Positions 47,007 through 55,287 of a stretch of 64,000 bases of DNA are shown here, piece by piece (the stretch's first letter is position 1; each line of letters begins with the position of its first letter). The position numbers were made by a program, and so were the translations under genes. The DNA lies in NCBI GenBank assembly GCA_017534745.1, contig JAFXVX010000013.1, positions 1-64,000 on the forward strand, in the 5' to 3' direction. Source of the DNA: Bacteroidales bacterium. Its GTDB lineage: Bacteria; Bacteroidota; Bacteroidia; Bacteroidales; UBA932. Under the pieces are notes generated by a model that did no database searches, had not been told where the DNA came from, and worked only from the letters and a program-made list of their open reading frames with translations.

Positions 47007-47783
47007 TTACTTCTGGTACTTCGCAATGCGCTTCATGACGGCGAAAACGAGCCAGTCGGGGGTGTGCTTGAGGAAGGGCTTGAAGACGTGGTTCACAAGG
47101 CCGGGCATGCATTTTTTGCGGCGGTGGAACATCCTGCGGATTGCTTTCTTTGCAAGCCTCTCGGTGGGGGTGTTGATGCCAAGCTTGACGGCCAGGTTCC
47201 TGAGGTTCTCAGGAAGGCCGTAGAGCGTCGTGTTGACCATGCCGGGGGTCACTGTGATAAGGTGGACTCCCTTGGGCTTCATCTCGTACCACATCGACTG
47301 CGTGAAGTTGTTGATGTAGGACTTGGTCGCGTTATAGACCTGGATGCCGGGAAAGGCCATCCAGGTGGAGAGGGACGACATATTGAGGATGTATCCCTTA
47401 CCCCTTTCGCACATATCCTTGCCGAAAAGACGCGTGAGCTTGGTCACGGTGACGACGTGGAGCAGCAGCATCTTTTCGATGCGCTCCATGTCGGTCTCCG
47501 TCAACGGGTTAAAGAAGAATACTCCTGCATTGTTTACAAGGATATCGGGCTCAAAGCCCATCTCCTTTGTCTTAGCATAGAGAGCCTCTGCTGCATCCTT
47601 TTCGGTGAGGTCAAGGCGAAGGAAGTCCACCTTGACGCCGTACTCGGCGGCAAGCCTTTCGGCTACACCCTCGATGGCCTCGCCATGGGAGACGAGGAGG
47701 AGGTCGCACTTGTAGTCGCGGGCGAGGACGGTTGCATACTGCTCACCGATGCCTCTTGATGCTCCGGTTACTAAAGCTTTCAT
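47007..47783 (-). CDS. Short-chain dehydrogenase/reductase, candidate hydroxysteroid dehydrogenase
   Basis: A 258-residue classical SDR: cofactor loop TGASRGIG (7-14), DILVNNAGVFFF, catalytic Ser in NMSSLSTWM, and YNATKSY giving the YxxxK pair. It resembles the subfamily that includes 17-beta- and 3-beta-hydroxysteroid dehydrogenases. It overlaps the flavin oxidoreductase gene by 4 bases and shares an operon with a 5-alpha-reductase-like gene, which points to 3-oxo/3-hydroxy steroid or bile-acid conversion. The substrate is inferred from context only. Confidence 0.85.
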   Translation of the reverse strand: MKALVTGASRGIGEQYATVLARDYKCDLLLVSHGEAIEGVAERLAAEYGVKVDFLRLDLTEKDAAEALYAKTKEMGFEPDILVNNAGVFFFNPLTETDMERIEKMLLLHVVTVTKLTRLFGKDMCERGKGYILNMSSLSTWMAFPGIQVYNATKSYINNFTQSMWYEMKPKGVHLITVTPGMVNTTLYGLPENLRNLAVKLGINTPTERLAKKAIRRMFHRRKKCMPGLVNHVFKPFLKHTPDWLVFAVMKRIAKYQK

Positions 47784-49054
47784 TTCTTGGCTGCTGCAAT
47801 GGTTTTTGCATTCACGGCCTCTGCCTTCTCAATCTCTTTCTTGAGGCGCTTCGGAAGATTCTCGACGCACTCGTGACACTTCATCTCGAGAGTGTACATA
47901 CGGCCGACACAGTAGTTGGAACGGCCACAGCGGGAACGGTAGGCGAGGTTGCCGTCCTTTTCCTCGGCTTCCTTCATGTGGTTGACGAAAGCGGGATCCT
48001 GGATGAGGACGTGGGCCATCTGGATAAGCTGGAAGCCTTCGCCGAGAACTGTTTCGCAGTTCTCGCGGCTCTGGATGCCACCGACGTAGATGAGCGGGCA
48101 CTTGACCGCGGCGCGGAATTTCTTCGCGGCCTCGAGGAAGTAGAGCTCCTTGTAGGGCACCGTAGGCACCATGATACGGCCGAAGATACGGACCATAATC
48201 CTTAGCCACCAGAACTTCCAGGGGTTCATGTAGTGGGTCATGGTCTTGAGCGGCATTGCACCGCCGAGGACGACCATAGGGGCCTTGGAGACGAAGCCGG
48301 CGGTCAGGACGAGGCCGTGGACGCCGTGCTTTTCGATCTCCTGGGCGACCTTGATGCAGTCGTCGATCTGGAGACCGCGCTTGAAACCGTCGTACATATT
48401 GGTCTTCACCACGACGGCCATGTCGTTGCCGGCGTGCTCCATGACGCAGTCGAGAACTTCGTTCATGAACCTCATCCTGTTCTCAAGCGAGCCGCCGTAC
48501 TCGTCGCGACGGTGGTTGGTGTAAGGGGATAGGAACTGGGAGATGAGGTAGCCGTGGCCGGCGTGGATCTCGACGCAGTCGAATCCGCACTCGCGGCAGA
48601 AATCGACGGCCTCGCCGAAGTGCTTCACAATCTCCTTTATCTCGCTGACCTTCAGTCCGCGGACGATGGTAGGGGAGTAGAGGTTGAAGCCTGTCGAGGC
48701 ACCGACGGGAATCTGGTATCCACAGGTGTAGAAATGCGTCATATTGCCACAGTGGCCGAGCTGGATCGAGGCCTTTGCGCCTTCGGCGTGGATGCCGTCG
48801 GTGAGTTTCTTGAGGTCTTCCTTGATTTCGTCGTGGACGTAGAGCTGTCCGTCGAAGGACACGCCGCTGCGATCGACTGCGCAGTAGGCAACGGTGGTCA
48901 TGCCGATGCCGCCCTTGGCGACGGAAGTGTGGTAGTCGTAGAGCATCTGCGACGGTTTGTTTCCGGGGCACATGTTCTCAAATGCGGCGGAGCGGACAGT
49001 GCGGTTCCTGAGTGTTACAGGACCTAACTGATAAGGGGTAAAAAGTTCAGACAT
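47780..49054 (-). CDS. NADH:flavin oxidoreductase, Old Yellow Enzyme family
   Basis: A 424-residue OYE-type TIM barrel (LFTPYQLGPVTLRNRTVRSAAFE; KASIQLGHCG; GFDCVEIHAGHGYLISQFLSPYTNHRRDEYGGSLENR in segments) with a Cys-rich C-terminal segment (C-x5-C-x10-C-x2-C over about 374-396). It reduces activated C=C bonds with FMN. OYE-family proteins act as Delta4-3-ketosteroid 5-beta-reductases in some gut Bacteroidota and Firmicutes. Lying between an SDR and an SRD5A-type gene, it is the candidate 5-beta arm of the cluster. Confidence 0.85.
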   Translation of the reverse strand: MSELFTPYQLGPVTLRNRTVRSAAFENMCPGNKPSQMLYDYHTSVAKGGIGMTTVAYCAVDRSGVSFDGQLYVHDEIKEDLKKLTDGIHAEGAKASIQLGHCGNMTHFYTCGYQIPVGASTGFNLYSPTIVRGLKVSEIKEIVKHFGEAVDFCRECGFDCVEIHAGHGYLISQFLSPYTNHRRDEYGGSLENRMRFMNEVLDCVMEHAGNDMAVVVKTNMYDGFKRGLQIDDCIKVAQEIEKHGVHGLVLTAGFVSKAPMVVLGGAMPLKTMTHYMNPWKFWWLRIMVRIFGRIMVPTVPYKELYFLEAAKKFRAAVKCPLIYVGGIQSRENCETVLGEGFQLIQMAHVLIQDPAFVNHMKEAEEKDGNLAYRSRCGRSNYCVGRMYTLEMKCHECVENLPKRLKKEIEKAEAVNAKTIAAAKK

Positions 49055-49081
49055 AATATAATAAGTACACGTTTAAAATCC

Positions 49082-49849
49082 TTAGTAGATGAAGGGGAAT
49101 ACCCTCTTGAGCTTCCTCTGGACGAATTCTTCGGCGAATTCCTTCTCGTAACGATGGTAGATCGAGTTGGCCCTCGGAACGAGGTTCGCGGAGGTGAATA
49201 TGAAGAAGATGAATCCGGCCCAGCTCCATGTGAGGGCTGCCCATCCGAGCCACTCGACGATTTCGCCGAAATAGTTGGCAGAGGTCACGTAGTTGTAGAA
49301 TCCGCCCTTAGGAAGATAGTGCTTCGTGTCGCCCGGCTTGCGGAGGTGACGGATGATCCAGTCGGACTGGCGGTTGATGTACATGCCGGCGAAGAAAAGG
49401 ATCACGCCGGCAATGAACGGGAAGCTCTTGAACCACGCTGCGCCGGGGTAATACCCTTCCGCAGGGGCGATCCTGAAGAGCCACCAGCCCTGGATGAAGC
49501 CGTTGGTGAGGTTGAAGCAGATGCTCAGGAACATGATTGCTATAGGCATCCTCGATTTGCCCTTGAGAAGGAAGGGGAAAACGAAGGAACGGTGGAAATA
49601 GTGAAGCTCAAAGAGCAGGAAGAATACGAGATAGGGAAGGGAGAATTTCACCTCCGAGGTCGCCCACAGCACCAGCATCACGATGAACACCGGGCATTCC
49701 ATGAGGCACCAGCCGATCTTGTTCGGCAGGGTCGGGCCCCACTTGGAAGAAATCATCTTGCCGTATCCGGCATCGACGAAATAGAGCGAGATAAATACAA
49801 CCACGGCTATCGCCGCAACTGCTATTAAAACTATATTGAATACTGACAT
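49082..49849 (-). CDS. 3-oxo-5-alpha-steroid 4-dehydrogenase (SRD5A) family protein
   Basis: A 255-residue protein with six to seven transmembrane segments. It shows the family C-terminal NADPH/substrate region clearly: GGFYNYVTSANYFGEIVEW, ALTWSWAGFIFFIFTSANL, RANSIYHRYEKEF, and near the middle ELHYFHRSFVFPFLLKGKSRMP. Family members reduce the Delta4 bond of 3-oxo steroids to the 5-alpha product. Bacterial relatives in gut Bacteroidota make allo-bile acids and 5-alpha steroids. It is the first gene of the operon, 27 bases before the OYE gene, with a -7-like TAAATTTG at 49864-49857 (minus). Confidence 0.88.
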   Translation of the reverse strand: MSVFNIVLIAVAAIAVVVFISLYFVDAGYGKMISSKWGPTLPNKIGWCLMECPVFIVMLVLWATSEVKFSLPYLVFFLLFELHYFHRSFVFPFLLKGKSRMPIAIMFLSICFNLTNGFIQGWWLFRIAPAEGYYPGAAWFKSFPFIAGVILFFAGMYINRQSDWIIRHLRKPGDTKHYLPKGGFYNYVTSANYFGEIVEWLGWAALTWSWAGFIFFIFTSANLVPRANSIYHRYEKEFAEEFVQRKLKRVFPFIY

Positions 49850-49879
49850 AAGGCCGCAAATTTAGTGATTTTTTTTAAT

Positions 49880-51169
49880 CTAACGGCGATGGTGCTTTCT
49901 GCGGCGTTTGGAGGCGGTCGTGACGAAGTAAGCGGCAGCGATGAGGACGACTGCGGCGACGAGGATGATGTAGGTCATCGAGGAGGCGTTGTCGCCTTTG
50001 ACGCGGGACCACATGGCTAGAAGCTTTGCAGTGTCCTCGCCCCAGTCGTGCTCGAGGGCGCAGCGGTCGATGACGGACTTCTCAGGATAGAGGACGGGAT
50101 CTACGCGGACGCTGTCGGCGCCTTCGAAGAAGTAGCTTAGGTCGATGGGGTCGAGCTCTGGATCTATCTGGGATTCAAGCACTTCGCGGGAGCCACTGGC
50201 GGAAACGTAGCCGGTCACCTCCATGTTGCGGATAGCGATGTCCGGGCGGCACATGAAGTCGATGAACCAGGTCGCCGCCTTGACATTCTGTGCGTATTTC
50301 GGGATGACCCAACCGTCGCACCAGACAGTGGAACCTTCCTTCGGGACCACATAGCGGAGCTCGACGCCGAGGGCGGCGGCTTCCTCGATGGCCCAGACCG
50401 CGTCGCCGCTCCAGTTGAGCGAGATGACGCCGCGTCCCTTTGTCATCTGGTCCTTGCCGAAATCAGCTTCCCAGCCGAGAACGCCTTCCTTGACTTCGCG
50501 AAGGTAGGCCTCGACTGCTGCAATGGACTCGTCGGAGGAATCCCACATCAAATCCTGGATGGTGGTCTCCCCAGCGGCTATTTCTTTCTGTTTCAGATAG
50601 ATGAGTACAGGGCCATAGACATCCCTCGGGGCGTCCTTGATGAGGATCTGGCCCTTGAACTTGGGATTACGGATGACATCCCAGGTCGAGACTTCTTCGT
50701 CGGTGACGAATTTGGGATTGTATATAAGACCGGTCGTGCCCCACATATAGGGCACCGCATAGTCGTTGGCATCGACGTTGGGGTTGATGGCCTTGAAGAT
50801 CTCGCGGGTATAGGGCGATGTGTTGACCGTGATGTAGTCCAGACTGTCGGGAATGGCGGCAAAATCAAGCGGGATAAGGAGATCCTCGTTGATCATGCGC
50901 TCGATGATGTAGTCGGAAGGGCAGAGGACGTCGTAGTCCTCGTGGCCTTTCTCGATTTTGGAGAGCATGGTCTCGTTGACATCGAAGGTCTGGTAGATGA
51001 CCTTTACCTCTTCGCCGGTGTTCTCCCTGTACCACTGCTCGAATTCTCCGATTACTGATTCATCGATGTAGTCGGACCAGTTGTAAACCTTGAGGACAGA
51101 ACTCCTGTCGCCCGAGCAGGAAGCCAGGAGGGCGACGGCGGCTGCGAGTGTTAATATTCTACTTTTCAT
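49880..51169 (-). CDS. potD: Polyamine ABC transporter substrate-binding protein with C-terminal TM
   Basis: A 429-residue PotD/PotF-like protein: lipobox LLASC (Cys18), then VYNWSDYIDESVIGEFE, DVLCPSDYIIERM, MWGTTGLIYNP and WCDGWVIPKYAQNVKAATWFIDF, all typical of the spermidine/putrescine family. Unusually, after residue ~390 it has a hydrophobic segment (MTYIILVAAVVLIAAAYFV) and a basic tail (KRRRKHHRR), so it may be anchored at both ends. It overlaps potC by 11 bases. Confidence 0.92.
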   Translation of the reverse strand: MKSRILTLAAAVALLASCSGDRSSVLKVYNWSDYIDESVIGEFEQWYRENTGEEVKVIYQTFDVNETMLSKIEKGHEDYDVLCPSDYIIERMINEDLLIPLDFAAIPDSLDYITVNTSPYTREIFKAINPNVDANDYAVPYMWGTTGLIYNPKFVTDEEVSTWDVIRNPKFKGQILIKDAPRDVYGPVLIYLKQKEIAAGETTIQDLMWDSSDESIAAVEAYLREVKEGVLGWEADFGKDQMTKGRGVISLNWSGDAVWAIEEAAALGVELRYVVPKEGSTVWCDGWVIPKYAQNVKAATWFIDFMCRPDIAIRNMEVTGYVSASGSREVLESQIDPELDPIDLSYFFEGADSVRVDPVLYPEKSVIDRCALEHDWGEDTAKLLAMWSRVKGDNASSMTYIILVAAVVLIAAAYFVTTASKRRRKHHRR

Positions 51170-51959
51170 CGCTATGTTTTGATTTTTTCAGATTCAACGC
51201 AAGGAGGACTACCAGTATAATTATGAAAATAATGGTCATAAGGGGCTTCAGCTCCGGGGTGAGGCCGCCTTTCCTCGCATCAGCGTAAATAAATGTCGAA
51301 AGGGTGTCGAGACCTATCGTGCCCCTCGTAAAGAAGGTCACGGCGAAATCGTCCAGGCTCATCGTAAAGGACAGGATGAAACCGGAAATCATCCCCGGAC
51401 TGAGCACAGGGACGAGGACTTTCCTGAAGGCCTGACCCGGCGTCGCGCCGAGGTCGAGGGCGGCTTCATAGATATTGGGGTTCATCTGGGTGAGCTTCGG
51501 GAGCACGCTGAGCACAACATAGGGAGTGCAGAAGGTCACGTGGGCCAGAATCACCGTAAGGTAGCCCTGCGAGATGTGGAGGAACACGAATAGCAGGAAC
51601 AGCGACACACCGGTGATGATGTCGGGGTTGATCATCGGGATGTTGTTGAGAAGCTGTATGGCCTGCTTCTTACGGCCCTTGAGATTGAATATACCTATCG
51701 CTGCCACCGTCCCTAGAATGGTCGCGATCAACGAAGCGATAAGAGCGATAAGCAGGGTGTTGTTGACGGCGGAAATAAGGGCCGAGGAGTTCTGCATCCC
51801 TCCGGTAAACAGGGACTTGTACAGGGAGAGGGAGAATCCGGTCCAGTTGCCGAGGGACTTGGCCTCGGTGAAGGAGAAGACCGCGATGAACACTATCGGC
51901 GCATACAGGATCACGAGGATGAGCGCGATGTAGATTCTTGCAAATACCTTCTTGACCAT
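51159..51959 (-). CDS. potC: Polyamine ABC transporter permease PotC
   Basis: Start chosen at ATG 51959, which overlaps the potB stop; the longer frame lies within potB. 266 residues, six TM segments, and the EAA loop ALDLGATPGQAFRKVLVPVLSPGMISG (in segments) that contacts the ATPase. The order potA-B-C-D with tight overlaps fixes its role in polyamine import. Confidence 0.93.
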   Translation of the reverse strand: MVKKVFARIYIALILVILYAPIVFIAVFSFTEAKSLGNWTGFSLSLYKSLFTGGMQNSSALISAVNNTLLIALIASLIATILGTVAAIGIFNLKGRKKQAIQLLNNIPMINPDIITGVSLFLLFVFLHISQGYLTVILAHVTFCTPYVVLSVLPKLTQMNPNIYEAALDLGATPGQAFRKVLVPVLSPGMISGFILSFTMSLDDFAVTFFTRGTIGLDTLSTFIYADARKGGLTPELKPLMTIIFIIILVVLLALNLKKSKHSDEK

Positions 51960-52747
51960 CACACAGCCCCTCCTGCGGCTTCGACATCCTCCTTCTTCCC
52001 GAGGAAGGAGGTGAGTCCGATTATAATGAGCATAATGAGGGACAGGGCGGCGCCGTAATTCCACATGGAATTGTTGATGTTCTCCTGGATGATTGTACCG
52101 AAGAGCTTTATCTTATTGTTGGTCAGGAACTCCGAGATGGCGAAAGTCGAGACCGTCGGCATAAAGACCATAAGGACGCCGCTCGCGATGCCGGGCATCG
52201 AAAGCGGGAGGGTCACCTTGCGGAACACCGTAAACGGGCTTGCTCCAAGATCGGCAGCCGCATCAGCGTAGGACCGGTCCATCTTCGCGAGGGTCGTGTA
52301 GATCGGATAGATCATAAACGGCAGATAGTCGTAGCACATACCGAAAAGGAGCGTGCCCTTGCCGAGAGGAATGCCGGCCATCGTGAAAAGTTCGGCGGTC
52401 GCAAGGGTCCTCATCAGCGCGTTGACCCACATCGGCAGTATGAACAGGACCACCGTCACCGCGCTGCGGTTCAGCGACTTGTCCGCGAGGATGTAGGCCA
52501 CGGGATAGCCGATGAGGATGCAGAGGGCGGTGTTCTCTATGGCCACTTCAATCGAGAGGGCGAAAGTCGAGAGAGCGTCCCTGTCGGTGAAAAACTTCGC
52601 CATGTTCGCGAATGTGAAATGCCCCGATGCGTCCTGGAAGGAATACAGCACGATGAGCAGCAGCGGAACTGCCACGAAAAGGACAAGGAATATGGCGTAG
52701 GGAAGTGCCCAGCTAGACCTTTTGCCCATCTTCTTCCAATTTTTCAA
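51959..52747 (-). CDS. potB: Polyamine ABC transporter permease PotB
   Basis: A 262-residue permease with six TM segments and the EAA loop [21 protein letters not shown] (in segments). ATG 52747 overlaps potA by 35 bases; an internal Met six codons later (52729) would reduce this to 17. It pairs with PotC to form the membrane channel. Confidence 0.93.
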   Translation of the reverse strand: MKNWKKMGKRSSWALPYAIFLVLFVAVPLLLIVLYSFQDASGHFTFANMAKFFTDRDALSTFALSIEVAIENTALCILIGYPVAYILADKSLNRSAVTVVLFILPMWVNALMRTLATAELFTMAGIPLGKGTLLFGMCYDYLPFMIYPIYTTLAKMDRSYADAAADLGASPFTVFRKVTLPLSMPGIASGVLMVFMPTVSTFAISEFLTNNKIKLFGTIIQENINNSMWNYGAALSLIMLIIIGLTSFLGKKEDVEAAGGAV

Positions 52748-54107
52748 GACGAATGTCTTCCGGGAGTATGTTGATACCCACGAAGTCGTTCTTGTCCCAG
52801 ATGTCGTTGGTGTCCACCCATATCTTCTCTCCGCTCTTTGTGCGGATCGTAAGATGGTAGTGGTTGCCCATATAGAGGATGAACTCTACGTGGCCGGTGG
52901 TGACCGCTTCGTCTTCGTGGTCGAGCAGGTCAACCTTCTCGAAGCGTATGGTCACGCGCACCTTGTCGCCGGAAGCGAATCCTTCTGTATTGCATTCGAA
53001 TTCCGCACCCAGGAACTCCACCTTGCCATCACCGGTAACTTCGCCTTCATAGACATTCGCCCTGCGCTCCTTTTTCATTACCTGAATGTCGTCGGGGTCG
53101 ATGTAGAGCATGACTTCGCTGCCGACCGGATAGGGGTCATAGTCCTGGATCATAAGCTCATAGCCGGTGTCCGTGTCCACGAACATCTCGTAGTGGACAC
53201 CCTTGAACGTGCAGGAGTTGACCTTGGCCTTGAACTGGCACTTGGCGGGATCTGTCGTGAAGTAGATGTCTTCCGGACGCACTACCACATCCACGGGTAC
53301 ATCCTCGCCGAAACCCTCGTCAACACAGTCGAATTCGTGCTTAATGAAGGCCACGCGCCGGTCGCGCATCATGCGGCCTTTAAGGATGTTGCTTTCGCCG
53401 ATGAAGTCGGCGACAAAGGCGTTGACCGGCTCATTGTAGATGTCCATCGGGGTGCCGATCTGCTGGATGCGGCCCTCATTCATCACGACGACGGTGTCGG
53501 AGAGCGTCAACGCCTCCTCCTGGTCGTGGGTGACATATATAAAGGTGATGCCGAGCTTGCGGTGCATTTCCTTCAGCTCGATCTGCATGTCCTTTCTCAT
53601 CTTGAGATCAAGCGCCGCGAGGGGCTCGTCGAGAAGAAGGACCTTGGGCCGGTTGACTATGGCGCGGGCAATCGCAATCCTCTGCTGCTGGCCACCGGAA
53701 AGGGTATCGACGTCGCGGTCCTCGTAGTCGGACATCGACACGAGTTTGAGAACCTTGCGTACCCTCTTGTCAATCTCTTCAGACGGCACCTTGGCAAGTT
53801 TGAGTCCGAATGCGATGTTGTCATAGACATCGAGGTGGGGGAAGAGGGCGTAGCGCTGGAAAACGGTGTTCAGCGGCCTCTTGTGGGGCGGAACGCCCAC
53901 CAGGGGAGCTCCTTCGAGGGTGATTTCCCCTTCGTCCGGGTCGAGGAATCCGGCTATCATCCTCAGCATTGTGGTCTTGCCGCAGCCGGAAGGGCCGAGC
54001 AGGGTCACGAACTCTCCGCGGCGGACATAGAGGTTTATGTCCTCAAGCACTTTCTTGCCGGAGAATGACTTGGAAAGGTGCTTGATGTCTATAATGTGTT
54101 CTGTCAT
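52713..54107 (-). CDS. potA: Polyamine ABC transporter ATPase PotA
   Basis: A 464-residue ATPase: Walker [10 protein letters not shown] (38-46), Q-loop [16 protein letters not shown], signature LSGGQQQR, Walker [14 protein letters not shown]-loop [10 protein letters not shown]. The C-terminal regulatory part (about 240-464) is ~90 residues longer than in E. coli PotA and appears to hold two TOBE-like domains. It couples ATP hydrolysis to polyamine uptake. Its start overlaps the upstream porin-like gene by 4 bases. Confidence 0.95.
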   Translation of the reverse strand: MTEHIIDIKHLSKSFSGKKVLEDINLYVRRGEFVTLLGPSGCGKTTMLRMIAGFLDPDEGEITLEGAPLVGVPPHKRPLNTVFQRYALFPHLDVYDNIAFGLKLAKVPSEEIDKRVRKVLKLVSMSDYEDRDVDTLSGGQQQRIAIARAIVNRPKVLLLDEPLAALDLKMRKDMQIELKEMHRKLGITFIYVTHDQEEALTLSDTVVVMNEGRIQQIGTPMDIYNEPVNAFVADFIGESNILKGRMMRDRRVAFIKHEFDCVDEGFGEDVPVDVVVRPEDIYFTTDPAKCQFKAKVNSCTFKGVHYEMFVDTDTGYELMIQDYDPYPVGSEVMLYIDPDDIQVMKKERRANVYEGEVTGDGKVEFLGAEFECNTEGFASGDKVRVTIRFEKVDLLDHEDEAVTTGHVEFILYMGNHYHLTIRTKSGEKIWVDTNDIWDKNDFVGINILPEDIRLEKLEEDGQKV

Positions 54108-55174
54108 TTCAGGATACCGAAATTGAGGTGATAAACGGCTCCGATGGAGATCAAATAGTCGCGGCGCTCGCCGTCCCAGTTGAGCAGGCCGGAATTGGGG
54201 CCGTGGTTGATGGCGCCGAGCAGGTGGAGGCGCAGATTCTCAATGGGATACCAGTGGACGCCTGCGCCGGCATAGAAGCCTGACTTCTGCCCCTCGGCTT
54301 CAAAGTCATGCTCGAATCCGCCCCGGGCGAAAAGTTCGACCTTTTCAATGGGCTTGTAGGTCAGCGATGCCATTGCCGTGATGGCTTTGTAGGAGACGAG
54401 GCCTTCTTCGTCAGTGACGGTGTTGAGAAGGTCCAGGCACGCGCGGCCGCGGCCTTCGTCGAATTCGACAGCCTGCCCGAAAGAAATCATCGGGATAAAC
54501 TTGTTGTGATCAGTCTGCAGGGCAGTCGCCGTAAGCTTTGTCGAATAGGCGCCGAAGGTGCCCCTCCAAAGGAGTGAATAGGCAAACAGCTTGCTCTCAA
54601 AAGGACGCTCCCCACAGGGGGAAGTCGCTGCCTGGAAGGCAAAGTAATGGTTTTCGGAAGGGAGGGTGTAACCGACGGATGCGCCCCATTGGTAAGAGCA
54701 GAAGTTGTTCCAGTGGGAGGATGTGAGAGCGGGATGGACGTCGTAGTCCTCAAGGTCGTTTTCGAAGCCGCCGCAGAACATTGCGTCCTTGCCGATGGTG
54801 AAATCGAAACCAGCCATGCTGAAGGTCAGGGTCGCCCAGTCAATCCAGCTGAAATAATCTGAGCGGAGGACAGTGGCTCTCTTCCTGCCGTCCTCGTCCT
54901 CATAGACATACAAGTCGGCGGGACTTGTCGAAAGCCAGTGGTTGCTGATGGAAAAACTTAGCCTTCCGTCGAGGAAAGAGCCCTCGAAAAGGGTATATAG
55001 TGAAGAATTGCCGAGTGTCAGGTCCTTCGTGCTCTGAAAGGGAAAGACGGGGGAGAAATCCAATCTCGGGATAATTGAGAATCCGACACCGGACACGGTG
55101 TCGTCAGCCTCTTGCGAGTATGCAAGGGAGCAGGACAGCAAAAGAGCTGTCAAAACTACTACCGGTTTCTTCAT
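54104..55174 (-). CDS. Outer-membrane barrel protein leading the polyamine operon
   Basis: Start chosen at ATG 55174, which opens a signal peptide ([20 protein letters not shown]). 356 residues, with beta strands alternating aromatic and polar residues throughout ([42 protein letters not shown]) and an aromatic-rich end ([11 protein letters not shown]). It is consistent with a porin-like barrel. The 4-base overlap with potA makes it the likely outer-membrane partner of the polyamine importer. That function is inferred; no substrate motif is known. Confidence 0.7.
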   Translation of the reverse strand: MKKPVVVLTALLLSCSLAYSQEADDTVSGVGFSIIPRLDFSPVFPFQSTKDLTLGNSSLYTLFEGSFLDGRLSFSISNHWLSTSPADLYVYEDEDGRKRATVLRSDYFSWIDWATLTFSMAGFDFTIGKDAMFCGGFENDLEDYDVHPALTSSHWNNFCSYQWGASVGYTLPSENHYFAFQAATSPCGERPFESKLFAYSLLWRGTFGAYSTKLTATALQTDHNKFIPMISFGQAVEFDEGRGRACLDLLNTVTDEEGLVSYKAITAMASLTYKPIEKVELFARGGFEHDFEAEGQKSGFYAGAGVHWYPIENLRLHLLGAINHGPNSGLLNWDGERRDYLISIGAVYHLNFGILK

Positions 55175-55207
55175 TAAGCCGCATAAAAAGAGTTCTGGTT
55201 GCACATA

Positions 55208-55224
55208 ATACCCCCTTGGGGTAT
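55208..55224. promoter_or_regulatory. Inverted repeat in the porin-pot / tamL divergent gap
   Basis: ATACCCC-CTT-GGGGTAT, 7-bp perfect arms, 34 bases upstream of the porin start and 64 bases before tamL. Its size and position suit an operator for a dimeric regulator. Confidence 0.4.
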
Positions 55225-55287
55225 GACGGCGCAAAAATAATCATTTTTTCAAAACTTTAGAAATTTTGTTAAATTCGCAAGATAATA

